A DNA stretch of 64,000 nucleotides from Paratrimastix pyriformis (lineage: Eukaryota; Preaxostyla; Paratrimastigidae): positions 12,501 through 76,500 of the forward strand of contig JAPMOS010000086.1 in the NCBI GenBank assembly GCA_027972325.1, in the 5' to 3' direction. A program made the position numbers and the translations under genes. Under the pieces are notes generated by a model. The model searched no databases, was not told the origin of the DNA, and worked only from the letters and a program-made list of their open reading frames with translations. Shown in pieces: positions 19,120-29,940 of the stretch; position 1 is the stretch's first letter; each line of letters opens with the position of its first letter.

Positions 19120-19329
19120 GGCAATTTTCATTCTGCACATTCTCTCTCAATTCTGTCTCCTTTCCTCCTTCTCATTTGTTGTCTTATCCTGCTATAAATG
19201 AGCCAATCTCCCAACCCTGCTTGTTCGCGGTCACAAGAGTTTGGGTTGTGCACCAGGGGGGACTGTCCCAAAATTTATATGGTTTGCCGCAATTCCTTGC
19301 CCCACCCCCAAGACCTTTTCCCATTTTAG

Positions 19330-21564
19330 TCGGGTGTAACTCTTTGCGACCTTCCAGCGAACATCGTGAGCTTGGTCATTGATTGTGCGCTGCCTGCTGA
19401 CAGAATGCGCCTTTATTGCCTGCTCCTCTCACTGGATCGTTGTGTTCGCACTCGCATCCGCGGCATCTTGCTCCATATAGACTTTCCGGCGGCCACCTCC
19501 CTTCCTGAGATCGAAGGATCTTACGAAGCATTTCCGGCATTGCCTTCTGATCTTCCGGCGCCGCTAGTGCCGGTGCAGTCGGTGGCTGCACTCGTGGGTC
19601 CCTGTCATCACCTACATTCGCTTCATCTTGGCGTCGAATTGACGGGCTGTCCTCGGGAGGATGCTGGTTGGGTGGATGTCGCCTTTCCTGCCGGGGCATC
19701 AGCCACCCTCCGCTCGTTAACGGTCGACTGCACCCTGGGAATGAGCCGCTGTGCCCTCACTTGGATCTTGGAGCGAGTGGCTCCCTCCCTGGAGGAGCTT
19801 ACCGCCACCCTGGTTGACTCCGCCTGGCTCTGCGAGTCCCTGGGCCACCTGCCGCACCTTCAGCGGCTGACCCTCCGCGGGTGCCCCGTGGACTGCTGCC
19901 GGCTGGTTCCCTGCGCGGCCGGCCTGGTGGCTCTCACCCTGGGGTACTTCTGGAACACCCTGACCACCCTCAACGGGCTACTACCCCACTTGGGCGCCCT
20001 CGAAGGGCTCCGCCTCGTCGATGATGAGACCCAGCCTTACGCCCCACGCCCCGACACGATCCTTGACCTCGGCTTGCTGCCCCGTCCCGACAAGCTGCGA
20101 ACTCTGGTGATTCCGGAACTGCGTCCGCTGTACCTCCGGGTGTTGGGGCCCGGGGCCCGGGGCCTGACCAGGGTCGACTCCCCCCCGGAGCTCGTTGCCG
20201 ACAACCTCGCGACTTTGGTCGAGGTGACGATGCGCAATCACGATTCCACTGCCCCTGAGCCGGACATCGTCAATCGGATGCCCCGCCTGCGTTCGCTGAC
20301 CAAGTTCCACGGCTTGCCTGGCCCTGGCCTGCTCGACCACATGGTTCTGTTGGATGTCAGCCTGCCCCCGGGGAAGCCGATGGTGCTACCGCCGGGGGGA
20401 TGTCCGCATCTGCGTGAACTGCATGCCCGGGTGACGGGGGTCATGGAACCGCGGATGGCCCTTGTCGACCTGACCGCCCTGGAGGTAGCCGACATCAGCA
20501 TGATCACGATGGACGTGCTGGTGGTGCGTCGGTGTCCGGCCCTGCGTCGGCTGGGCAACTTCTCCGCCCGGCACTTGGATTCCGACGACGGGGGGCCTTT
20601 GGGGCGGCTGACCTCACTCCAGTTCGCCCCGCAGGCCCGGGCGTCATTCGCCTTTGCGGGCCTGATGGAGATCTTCCGCCGGACCCCCAACTTGGTCGAG
20701 CTGGCCGGGCTGGTGGTGGCTACCACCCCGGAGAAGCTTGCCGCCCTCTGGGCCGCCCTGCCCCGCCTGTCCGCGGTCTCACTGCGCACCTGCACCCCCT
20801 GGTACACGGACTTCCCCGCCCCGCCCTCGCTCCGCCGGTTGACCCTGTCCGTGGCCCCGCCCGAGGTGGCCGACCCCAGCCTGGCGCCCATCTCGGGGCA
20901 CGTCACCGTGTCCGGCGAGGGTCTCGAAGCGGCCGTCGTGTCGGACTGTGTCACCTGCACGGTGGTCAAGGCCCCCCGCCTGCAGGCGCTCTGTGTCTGG
21001 GGGCTCGAGTTGGCCAGTGTCACCCTGGACACGCCCGGCCTGCGCCGGCTGACACTGCCCCTGGTTGTGTCCTTCCGTGGGCTGCGTGAGAAGACCCCCT
21101 TGGCGGCCCTGCACACCCTGTCCCTGCGTGATTGCCGACTTGACCCCGAGCGCCTTGCCGAGTTTCTTCGTCAGCCCCTGATCGCCCGCCTGCATCGGCT
21201 CATTCTCGAGATCCGGCACCCACTGGCCGTGGCCCGTGGCCTGGTGGCGATCCCCCCGGCCACAGTCTCCCTCGATGTCGAAGTGGACATCTCGGCCCAT
21301 TCGCGGCCCAAATTCCCCGCCCTGCCCAACTTGCGCACCCTGACCGTCTGGGGCCACTCCGACCTGGTAGTGTATGGGACCGGGGCACCAGCCCTCGAGT
21401 GTGTCCGCTTCCTGAATGGCCCCAAGGGATGTTCCCTGCGGGTTCCCCGGACGACCCCCCGTTTCACGCGAGTGGTCGGTGGGACGTTTGACGAGAGCCC
21501 TGCCCGCAGGCTCCAGGAGCGGTGTCCATTGATCCAGACCCCAACTCTTCCTGTCGAAAGGTGA
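19330..21564 (+). CDS. F-box/LRR-like protein (first exon not located)
   Basis: Open frame from a likely acceptor (CCATTTTAG at 19321-19329) to a stop at 21562-21564, about 745 residues. DLPANIVSLVIDCALPADRM...LLSLDRCVRTRI matches the F-box-like start of the two related proteins in this window (LPRELLLAVIDAAPF...LTHGIRTAI). The rest is irregular leucine-rich repeats (LHSLHLGVEL, LQRLTLRGC, LRTLVIPEL, LHTLSLRDC). Such proteins are usually substrate adaptors of SCF ubiquitin ligases. An ATG at 19197 (in TATAAATGAGCC) could be the start, but I found no in-phase splice to it. A mirror fragment of residues about 330-480 lies at 37020-37440. Confidence 0.65.
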   Translation, partial: SGVTLCDLPANIVSLVIDCALPADRMRLYCLLLSLDRCVRTRIRGILLHIDFPAATSLPEIEGSYEAFPALPSDLPAPLVPVQSVAALVGPCHHLHSLHLGVELTGCPREDAGWVDVAFPAGASATLRSLTVDCTLGMSRCALTWILERVAPSLEELTATLVDSAWLCESLGHLPHLQRLTLRGCPVDCCRLVPCAAGLVALTLGYFWNTLTTLNGLLPHLGALEGLRLVDDETQPYAPRPDTILDLGLLPRPDKLRTLVIPELRPLYLRVLGPGARGLTRVDSPPELVADNLATLVEVTMRNHDSTAPEPDIVNRMPRLRSLTKFHGLPGPGLLDHMVLLDVSLPPGKPMVLPPGGCPHLRELHARVTGVMEPRMALVDLTALEVADISMITMDVLVVRRCPALRRLGNFSARHLDSDDGGPLGRLTSLQFAPQARASFAFAGLMEIFRRTPNLVELAGLVVATTPEKLAALWAALPRLSAVSLRTCTPWYTDFPAPPSLRRLTLSVAPPEVADPSLAPISGHVTVSGEGLEAAVVSDCVTCTVVKAPRLQALCVWGLELASVTLDTPGLRRLTLPLVVSFRGLREKTPLAALHTLSLRDCRLDPERLAEFLRQPLIARLHRLILEIRHPLAVARGLVAIPPATVSLDVEVDISAHSRPKFPALPNLRTLTVWGHSDLVVYGTGAPALECVRFLNGPKGCSLRVPRTTPRFTRVVGGTFDESPARRLQERCPLIQTPTLPVER

Positions 21565-21836
21565 CTGACGCCGGGGTTGCATGCCCGAGAATTTTGGGGT
21601 TCTCTGTAGTGTTGTCGGTTTCTGCAAGTTGTCGGTTTGCAAAACACGCTGTTTGATGCCATGTTTTCCCTTTAGTTGAAATGGAACAAGAAGAAAGCGA
21701 AAACCTTGAGTAAGATTTCAATGCACGTCGCGGGAAGGTAACGGGGTGTTGACCCGTGGAAGAGAACCAAAAACCGGAGAGAAAACTGAACCCGACCGCA
21801 TCGCGTCCTAGGCGATGTGGCCGGGGGTGTGGTCCG

Positions 21837-23048
21837 ATGACGGCGAAAAATGACGATGTCGTGGTTCGAGGGCTGAGCGGCAGTTCTCAACTTTTCATTC
21901 AAGCGAGCAACGGCGCGAATGTCACCTTTGGCTTCGATCCCCCAATTCGCGCAGCCGAACTCAAGGAATTTATCCTCCATAACCTCGTCCCGAAGTGCCC
22001 CTCCCGTGGACGAGTCCTCGGACTTCTCCGGCTGCACGATTGTAGTCGGTACTCACTTGAAGAAGTATGCGCAGATCCAGCCCAATTTCGCGGATATGTC
22101 CTGCAGCTCATTCTTGAGCACGAGGAGCTGAGATTGGTTGACTTTTGCGCCAAAGTTGAAGAACTCCGCATTCGCCTCACAGCCGAAAGACCGTTGTCGC
22201 TTGGGACTTTGCAGGAAATCGTGTCGAGTTGCCGCATTCGCTGGACTTGGGCCTCCAACGCGATTGAAGGAAGCACGTACACATTGGCCGAAACTTCGGA
22301 CGCTTTGCTCTCCGAGATCGCAGTGCCTAGCAAACTGGGGTTTGTTCGCAACTATCCGGTATCTTGTGTTCCGATCCCCTTTTCGCATAGGGAATTTTTC
22401 GTCAACGCGATCGACCACGCAGCTGCAATCACTGCCCTGTTTCCGTTCGTACAGTCCCGTGGCCTGAGTTGTGATGACATTCGTTCACTCCATGGGATTC
22501 TGATGAAGCGTTCTTTCGAGCCTGACATCACTCCGGGTGCCTATCGGACCGTTGCGATTCGAGTCACAGGAACAAGATTTCAATTTCCTGAGGCTCTGGA
22601 AGTTCCCTCGCTCATGGACGAGTTCGCCGGGTGGTTGAATGCCCCGATTGAACCAAACAACAACGCAGGCGCTATTATCGAACGCGCGGCACTGGCGCAC
22701 TTGCGTTTTGTCACAATTCACCCCTTTTCGGATGGCAACGGACGGTCTCCTCCTTTCCCCATGTCTGCTGATTGATCTCTTCTTCCTGCCGCCATCAGAA
22801 TGGCCCGGCTCCTTCTCAATCTTGTTCTGATGCAAAACGGGCTTCTGCCCATTATCATTGAGCCTACCGTTCGGCCCGTGTACATGGCGGCAATCCAAGA
22901 CTACCAGCGCCAGAAGGACCGGCCCCCGCATGCGACGAAGGGCGAGGCCTTTATTCGCCTCGTTGCCGAGCTCGTTTACGAGCGGCTCCGGAACCACCTC
23001 GAAGGCGGTCCCGAGGTTCTGCCAGAGGGGGCCGCCGCAGGGGGGTGA
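21837..23048 (+). CDS. Fic-domain AMPylase (FICD/HYPE-like)
   Basis: Two exons, 21837-22744 and 22799-23048, with a 54-bp intron (GTCTCC...CAG); about 385 residues. The intron splits the catalytic motif: HPFSDGNGR is completed by MARLLLN, giving the full HPFx(D/E)GNGRxxR signature with its His. SNAIEGS about 110 residues earlier matches the inhibitory helix (S/T)xxxE(G/N), so this is a self-inhibited Fic protein that should transfer AMP from ATP to protein hydroxyls and may also remove it. The N-terminal region (about 150 residues, QLFIQASNGANVTFGFDPPI) is not recognised. The ATG at 21837 was chosen over an in-frame GTG at 21756. It converges on the F-box/LRR gene at 23419. The mirrored copy at 35618-36851 is broken. 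Confidence 0.9.
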
Positions 23049-23418
23049 AGCCTCTCTGTGTTGTTCCGACAGCGCGATCTTCCGGGGGAACAGTGAGTGT
23101 CTTCTTGCGTGGCCTCTTCCCCCCTTTTCTTGCGCCTCGAATGGAAACAATAGAACGGCGTAGAACCAGACCGCCCCCACCCTGCCCAACCCGAGAAGGA
23201 CGGCCGAGGCACTGGATGACATCGTCAATGTATTTCGAACAGCACACACACAGCACACATACACAACACACAACACACCACAACACACCACACGCACACA
23301 CACAACACACCACAACACACGCACACGCACACACAACACACGCACACATGAACACTCGAGGCGGACAGGATGCCAACGCACAAACAGACATCCGGGGATC
23401 GGCTTCCGGCCGAAGATT
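23049..23418. other. CA-rich spacer between convergent genes
   Basis: Intergenic between the Fic stop and the F-box/LRR stop. 23240-23350 is an irregular ACACAC / CAACACAC simple repeat. Mirrored at 35281-35617 in arm B, where the repeat is shorter. Confidence 0.7.
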
Positions 23419-25869
23419 TCACTCGCCAAGTTGTTTATCGGACAGGAAGGCGTCTGGGAATCGCCCATTGAGCTGCTCCCACCAGGGGTCGTACACACCC
23501 GAGATGCAGTTGATGGGAGGTTCGGACTCTCCCTCGCCCTCGCCCTGCCCGACCAGTTCGAACCGCTTCAGGTCCGAGTCCAACGGGGCACTGAGCTCCT
23601 CCAGATGCGGGCAGTCGAGCACCAGCGAGCGCAGCTTCACCGCATCTTTGTCGTCAGATGCCGTGTGGATGGTGAGATGGCTGAGGCGCGGGCAGGCCAG
23701 CACCATGTCAGCCGAGGGGATCCCGTACAACGTGAGGCTGACCAGCCGGGGCAGTCGACCCAGGGCGGCAGCCACCTCGGGCCAGGCCTCCGGATACAGC
23801 CGCTTGCTCGACAGGGAGACGCACTGCAGATGGCTCCCGTGCCGGGTCAGGATGGCCAGCAGACTGGCTGTCAGGACGGCCAGCAGACTGGAGGGCATCG
23901 GCTCCCACGAAGCCCACCTGGAGAGACGCTCAAGGCACAGGCTGCGGAGGGGCGGGTCGGTCCCCTCGGCCAGCGCAAATGAGGATGCGCCTTGTGCGGG
24001 GACCAACAGCGCGACAAGGGCCGGACAGGCGAGGGTCAGCTGCACCCGAGGAGGCACCTCCAGCCGGAGTGCCCGGAGCCCTGGTGCCTCCACTCGCAGC
24101 TCGGCGGGTCCTTGTGGCCCCTCGAAACTGACCCGCCCGTCCAACGCCTCGAGCTGCTCCGGGAGCCGCAGCACAACAGCGGGCGAGTCGGTGGTCGACG
24201 GAAAGTGCAAGTCGATCGACTGCAGGGTCGTCAGCGAGGGGCACCCGGCGAAGATCTGGGTGAGCACCGCCTGGGAGGCCGTCAAATCGGACATGAAAAA
24301 GGACAGCTGGGCCGGCACAGATAGCACCAGCTGGGACAAGTAACGCATCCGGGGCGCTCTGGTCCCCACCTGGGCCAGCCAGGCCGGGCCCAGGCGAAGC
24401 CAGTGGCCACTCACATCCACCAGCTCGGGCATGGAAGCGATGCGGTCCAGGTTCTGCCCATTAAGAGACGTCAGGGAGCGCAGATGGGGACAGTCCATGA
24501 CAAGCTCGTAGGGATTTGAATCACCAGCATAGGGGAGAGACAGATTCTCGAGGGCGGGGCAGGCCAGGGTCAGCGTGCAAGAACCGGAAAGGGAGAAATC
24601 GAGTTCCAGCTTGCGGAGAGTGCGACTGCTCACAGCACACGCGTGCTCTTTCGGGTCTGATATGCCGCGGAGGGAGAGGCACTCCAGCTGATTCTCCAGC
24701 AAGCCGGGCGGCAGGGCGGCAAGAACGGTCGACAGCGGGCAATCCCCAACGTGCGACAGGGCCAACTCGAGGCAGGTCAGGTGGGTCAGTCCACCCAGCG
24801 GCGCGGCCAGGAAGCCCCTATCAGGGGAGGGGCCCGTTAAGGAGGAGAGCGAGAGTGACCGCAGGGTGTCCCGGTAGGCTGTGATCACCGGGGTGGAGAG
24901 GTTCACCGATGCGTCTGAGCTTGAGGCGAGGGACTCAAGGCGGCAGAGACCCGCCTCGTCCAGGCAATCGATGTGATCGTGTGTGCGAAACTGGGTCAGA
25001 TGTTGGGCAACGGGCCGCAGGCGGTCGGCAGTGTCCCAGCCCCCGACCTCGAGTCGCTCCAAGGAGTGGAGTCGAGAAACGAGAGATCCCGGACTGTTGC
25101 CATCCAGGTACACATCAGGGATGATGAGTTCCTTGAGGGTGCCCGAGAGGGGCGCGAGGACCATGAAATCCAGTCCAAGGCGAGAAATCTGCACGTCTTG
25201 GGTGAGGTGCAGCACGCGAAGCTTGGGGCAGAAGGTGGCCAGGGCTTGGAACATCCCCACCTCGAGCGGCCTGGCCTCCAAAAAGTGGAACTCCTCGAGC
25301 CCGGGCAGATAAAACAGAATCCGCCAGATGGCGGGCCAAAAGGTGCCCGCGCCGGGGATCTTCAGATAGGCCAGCTGGGTGTGGTCCTCAAAGGCCTCGT
25401 CCACCCAGCATCGTTCATCCTCATCCTCATCATCGACCAGAGGGAGGCCACACCCGACGACGGAGGGGTGGTGCCGGTTGTGCGGGGGCAGGGTCAATCG
25501 GACGAGGCCCTTGCAGGGGCCCACGATGGCCGCCAGGGCATCGGCGGGCAGGCAGGGCGCCAGGCAGTACTCGTCTTCACTGTTGAACCGGTCGTACTCG
25601 TGGTTGTCGAGGAGGGGTTCGGGGCCCATGAAGGACAGCTCCCGTGGAGCGCCCCGAATGGCCGTGCGGATGCCGTGGGTCAGGCCGATCAGCTGACAGT
25701 AGACCTGCAGCTGGAAGGGGGCCGCATCAATGACGGCCAGCAACAACTCGCGGGGCAACTGTCCCAGCGGGAGGATGGACCGCTTTTGCCTTCTCCTCTT
25801 TCCCATCACCAACGAACAAGACCATTTCAATGCTGTTGATACCGGTGCCGGATTCAAAGAGGTGGGCAT
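23419..25869 (-). CDS. F-box/LRR protein, arm A copy
   Basis: ATG at 25869, 816 residues. Residues after about 30 read LPLGQLPRELLLAVIDAAPF...LIGLTHGIRTAIRG, an F-box-like helix set, followed by about 20 irregular leucine-rich repeats (LVRLTLPPH, LEEFHFLEA, LRVLHLTQ, LKELIIPDV, LERLEVGG, LRSLSLSSL, LECLSLRG, LVSLTLYG) and an acidic GEGEGESE segment near the end. Likely role: substrate-recognition subunit of an SCF ubiquitin ligase (family inference). It is nearly identical to 32815-35280. The 45-bp intron seen there is replaced here by an in-frame segment (MGKRRRQK) created by a 21-nt local inversion, so this copy reads through without splicing. Confidence 0.75.
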   Translation of the reverse strand: MPTSLNPAPVSTALKWSCSLVMGKRRRQKRSILPLGQLPRELLLAVIDAAPFQLQVYCQLIGLTHGIRTAIRGAPRELSFMGPEPLLDNHEYDRFNSEDEYCLAPCLPADALAAIVGPCKGLVRLTLPPHNRHHPSVVGCGLPLVDDEDEDERCWVDEAFEDHTQLAYLKIPGAGTFWPAIWRILFYLPGLEEFHFLEARPLEVGMFQALATFCPKLRVLHLTQDVQISRLGLDFMVLAPLSGTLKELIIPDVYLDGNSPGSLVSRLHSLERLEVGGWDTADRLRPVAQHLTQFRTHDHIDCLDEAGLCRLESLASSSDASVNLSTPVITAYRDTLRSLSLSSLTGPSPDRGFLAAPLGGLTHLTCLELALSHVGDCPLSTVLAALPPGLLENQLECLSLRGISDPKEHACAVSSRTLRKLELDFSLSGSCTLTLACPALENLSLPYAGDSNPYELVMDCPHLRSLTSLNGQNLDRIASMPELVDVSGHWLRLGPAWLAQVGTRAPRMRYLSQLVLSVPAQLSFFMSDLTASQAVLTQIFAGCPSLTTLQSIDLHFPSTTDSPAVVLRLPEQLEALDGRVSFEGPQGPAELRVEAPGLRALRLEVPPRVQLTLACPALVALLVPAQGASSFALAEGTDPPLRSLCLERLSRWASWEPMPSSLLAVLTASLLAILTRHGSHLQCVSLSSKRLYPEAWPEVAAALGRLPRLVSLTLYGIPSADMVLACPRLSHLTIHTASDDKDAVKLRSLVLDCPHLEELSAPLDSDLKRFELVGQGEGEGESEPPINCISGVYDPWWEQLNGRFPDAFLSDKQLGE

Positions 25870-26580
25870 CTTCCCGCTGCACCGCGGCGCTGGTTCAAAA
25901 GAGATGGTCAAAGGAGTGGCACAACAATGGAGGGGAAACCTTTCCGGGTTCGCTGTTGTTGCCACTTTTCCTGCGCTCGGGCTGTGCCGGGGACGAGAGG
26001 GCAACCGCCGGAGGAAAAAAAGCGCTCGAAAGCAGCAAGATGGTTGCTCGCGAAAAGAAGTCGTGATTTTTTAATCTGACACGCACAATGAAACCCCCGT
26101 CATGCCGCCCGGGCCGGCGGCAAAATGATCGTGCCTCACGGGTGATCAGGCGGTGCATTTCGCAGGCACCAGGGATCCGACGGAAGGGCAGGGAGGGACG
26201 CCATGACAGATACAAGTTGGGACGCCTCGCAAGTGCTGCCGCCACCCCACCACCGCTGACCGATGAGGCGGGCTCCCACCTCCGCAGGATTAGGTGTTCT
26301 GTGCCAAGCGCAGGTCTGCTCGATCCGAAATATATTGGTCCGCACATCAGCCGTTTATATTGATCAATTCGCATCTCACCAGCGCAGGGGTGCACCGTTG
26401 GCACCACGCCGTCGGCATTCCAGAGCTCTCCCGGGGTGCTGAGCAGGGGCGGGCTGCGCACCAAACGAGAAAACCGCCATGGCAGCAGATCGGAAACCCC
26501 AAAAATGAGCGAAACGAGAGCAGGATGGGGGGCGGCACGCGTGGACAGGGGGCACGGACCCAAAGCAGCAGCAGCGGACC
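25870..26580. other. Spacer between F-box/LRR and kinase genes (arm A)
   Basis: No gene is seen. The two flanking genes lie in tandem on the minus strand, so this should hold the F-box/LRR promoter and the kinase 3' flank. It is conserved with 32115-32814 of arm B; a few indels separate the two. Confidence 0.5.
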
Positions 26581-27473
26581 TCACCCGTCCACCACCCACC
26601 TGCGCAGGCAGCCCTTGAGCGCCTCGTAATCTGCCACCAGGGCAGCCTCCTGACACTCCGCATACCCGTCCGGGAACGGGCCCCGCTGCCAGTACCCCAG
26701 GATCTCGAACGCGTTGCCGCAGTCCGTGCAGCAGGGCGGGTGGCAGTGTGGCCGGCCGATCCGCACGGTGAAAATCAGGTTGACCAGGGCCGACAGGTCG
26801 TCTGCCGTCGTGTACACGAACCGCGAGGGGCCCCCGTGATGCCTCCGTGTATACCACTGCAGAAGATCCAGGCTGGCGTAGGTCAGGTCGGCCGTCACGC
26901 GCTTGGGAACCAAGTCGAGCTCCAAAGACAGGCCGAAGTCGATGATGTAGAGTTGGCCCGAGGCGGAGACCATGAAGTTGTACGAGCGCACGTCGACCAG
27001 GGCCCAGCCGGCCCGGTGCAGGGCATGCATCCGGTCCACGGCATCCAGGGCGTGCTCTGGGGGTGTGGTGGCGTGGGGGTGTGGCGGCGTGGGGGGTGGC
27101 GTAAAGTGGCGTGGGGGGTGGCGTGGGGGATGGCGCGTTGTGCGCACGTGTGTGTGTGTGTGTGTGGGGGGGGGGGGGGGGCTGACTACCAATGATGATG
27201 ATGATGATCTGGATGATGATGACGCACGATTGGCGATGATTGGAACGGACGCTGTGACCAGGCGACGAATTGGAGCAGCCGCGGGTGAGGAACATGATGA
27301 GGATGATGATGATGATTGGACGCGATGATGATGATGATGATCGGATGATGATGATGATGATGACTGGATGATGATGATGATGATGATGATGATTGGATGA
27401 TGATGATGATGATTGGATGATGATGGTGATTGGATGATGATGATTGGATGATGATGATGATGATGATGATGAT

Positions 27474-27533
<60 letters not shown>

Positions 27534-27807
27534 TGTAGAGATGATGATGACTGGATGATGATCATATTGATGATGATCATTGGAACGGACGCTGGGACCA
27601 GGCGACAAGTGGGAGCAGCCGCGGGGCGAGGAACATGCGCCGGCCGCCATCGAGGGCATCGTCGTGCAGCAGCCGCAGGAAGCCTGCGGGGTATGCCGAT
27701 GGGCCGTACATCCGATGGAGATCTTGGTAGACGCGCAGCTCGGGCGACAAAAACTTCAGCGATCGGGGCTCCGACTGGAGAGGTGGTGCAGGGATGATGA
27801 TGATGAT

Positions 27808-27863
<56 letters not shown>

Positions 27864-29347
27864 TGACTGGATGCTGATGATGATGCCTGGATGGTGATGG
27901 TGATTGGGTGATGATGATTGGATGATGGTCAGTCTGCGCTGATGATGTTGATGCTGATCACATGTGCTTGCGTGTCAGTGTGGAGCGTGGACAGTGGGAC
28001 AGACCTTCACGACCAGTTCCGCTCCGCCCGGGCCTTCCTCCGCGTACAGCTGGACGATGGCGTGGCTCGTCTGGGGGTCATTCAGACGAGGGGGGAAAGG
28101 GAGTGGCGGAGTTCAACCAGACATGCACTCCCGCCAACGTCGCAGACACGCACACGCACGAAAAACACAGACACACAGGCGACCGTCCATGCCATGTCAC
28201 GACATATCGGCGCACGCAGACACAGACACAGACACAGACACACACGTCCTCTCCCCCACCTCGGCACTCCAGACGCCGATCCAGGACAGGTATACCACTG
28301 CAGCAGGTCAGAAAGCACGCACCGCTCCCATCCGGAACTACAGACGCCGATCCGAGACAGGTACCGGCCGGGCAGGTATACCCTGCCCAGGGGGTCCCCC
28401 GGCAGGGTGACCGGGGCCTGGATGCCGGCCTGCTCCGGGGTCATATTCCACAACCGGAGCAGCAGGTCACCGGACCGAGAATCGTCAAGCAGGTACAGGG
28501 AGCTGGTCATGTGGGTGATGCGCCCCGGTTCCAGCCGGGCTATAAAGGCCCAGTGCCATTGGCAGAGGCCCATCACGTAGCAGTAGCGCCGACGACCACG
28601 AGCCTCGAGCAGCAGCCGGAGTCCGCAGCGAACCGCCACCACGGCCGCCTCCGTCGGGTAGTATGTGTCGCACCGGCGCACGGCAATCAGGAGCAGGACG
28701 TTGTCGGGGCGCGGGTCGCTGGACGCAGGGCAGCAGGAAGCCGCAGCCACCGCGTCGGGCGGTGAGGTGCCGATGACGGGGCCGGGTGGTGGTGTTGATG
28801 GTGATGTTGTCGGAGGGGAGTCAGCCACCGGAGGGCTGGGATTTGGTGACGACATCACCGGGGTACCAGCGACATCGCTGGCCGTGTCCGGACTGGTGGC
28901 TGGTCCCCGGGCGGTTGAGACTACCACCAGATCGGCCTCCGCCTCCCCGCCAGCTGGGTGGCTACCGCCCCGGCCGAGGAGGCAGTGCCGGGTTGGGTCC
29001 CATCGGGCCACGAGGTCAGCAAGGGCCGCCAGGGCGGCTGACTGGCGGCTGGCTGCCGACACGGGTGATATTGTTGCGGTGGCTGCCGCCTCGGGTGGTA
29101 GCGGCGCGGTGGCTGCCGCCTCGGGTGATAGCCTCGCAGTGGTTGCCGCCTCGGGTGGTAGCGGCGCAGTGGCTGCCGCCTCGGGTGATATTGTTGCAGT
29201 GTCTGTCGCCTCGGGTGATAGCCTCGCAGCGGCGAAGGCCCACAGGCATGCGGCCAGCTTCGATCCGGCATCGGGGAGTACCGCCAGACAGCGCGTCCGG
29301 GAGGCGTCGTGCAGAGGAAGACGAGAAATGCGCAGGTCCCGGGCTTC
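26581..29347 (-). CDS. Divergent protein kinase (5' end not located)
   Basis: At least four minus-strand exons. The first recognisable one (29347 to about 28290) starts after ACTATAG, reads EARDLRISRLPLHDASRT, passes through an Ala/Pro/Glu repeat (29043-29235) and continues ALAALADLVARWDP...YCYVMGLCQWHWAFIARLEP. The next (about 28068-28005) ends AEEGPGGAELVVK, the likely ATP-binding Lys, at a GTCTGT donor. The third (about 27790-27590) has SLKFLSPELRVYQDLHRMYG. The last (about 27070-26581) has VDVRSYNFMVS (catalytic Asp and Asn; the HRD His is Leu), IIDFGLSLE (DFG) and TADDLSALVNLIF. All catalytic residues except the HRD His remain, so activity is plausible. The N-terminal extension is not recognised. 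Arm B keeps only the last 90 codons. Confidence 0.6.
27050..27535. repeat. GGGGTGTGGCG, poly-G and GATGATTG arrays in the last kinase intron
   Basis: A GTGGCGTGGGGG-type repeat (27055-27165), a poly-G run of about 15 (27166-27181) and (ATG)n with GATTGGATG units (27190-27535). A further (ATG)n lies at 27797-27860 in the preceding intron. Confidence 0.9.
29043..29235 (-). repeat. 30-bp coding minisatellite, six units
   Basis: Six 30-bp units around GGCTGCCGCCTCGGGTGATA, alternating two subtypes (GTGATA and GTGGTAGCGG). In the kinase frame they encode a 10-residue Ala/Pro/Glu-rich repeat (AAPLPPEAAA, ARLSPEAATT). Arm B has one contracted unit at about 31700-31750. Confidence 0.8.
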
Positions 29348-29502
29348 CTATAGTCATGCAGAGGAGGGATGTGGGTGGACGATGGGAAGACGAGAAGTGC
29401 CCCGAGGAAGGATGTGGGATGGATCATCAGGTCATTCAAATGTGGGCAGCATTGGATCGGCGGGGTCCGTGTTGCCAGTATGAATGCCGTGCTGTGCGGT
29501 GT

Positions 29503-29938
<436 letters not shown>

Positions 29939-29940
<2 letters not shown>

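Larger units (their letters stand above)
20340..29290 (+). repeat. Inverted duplication, arm A
   Basis: Matches arm B (31655-37440) in reverse complement. The tightest section is 21705-26880, paired with 31835-37010: both carry a Fic gene and an F-box/LRR gene that are nearly identical across exons, intron and spacer. An outer match pairs 20340-20760 with 37020-37440, and an inner match pairs about 29030-29290 with 31655-31760. Arm B lacks the interval that holds most of the kinase gene (about 26.9-29.0 kb) and the interval 20.76-21.70 kb. Confidence 0.85.
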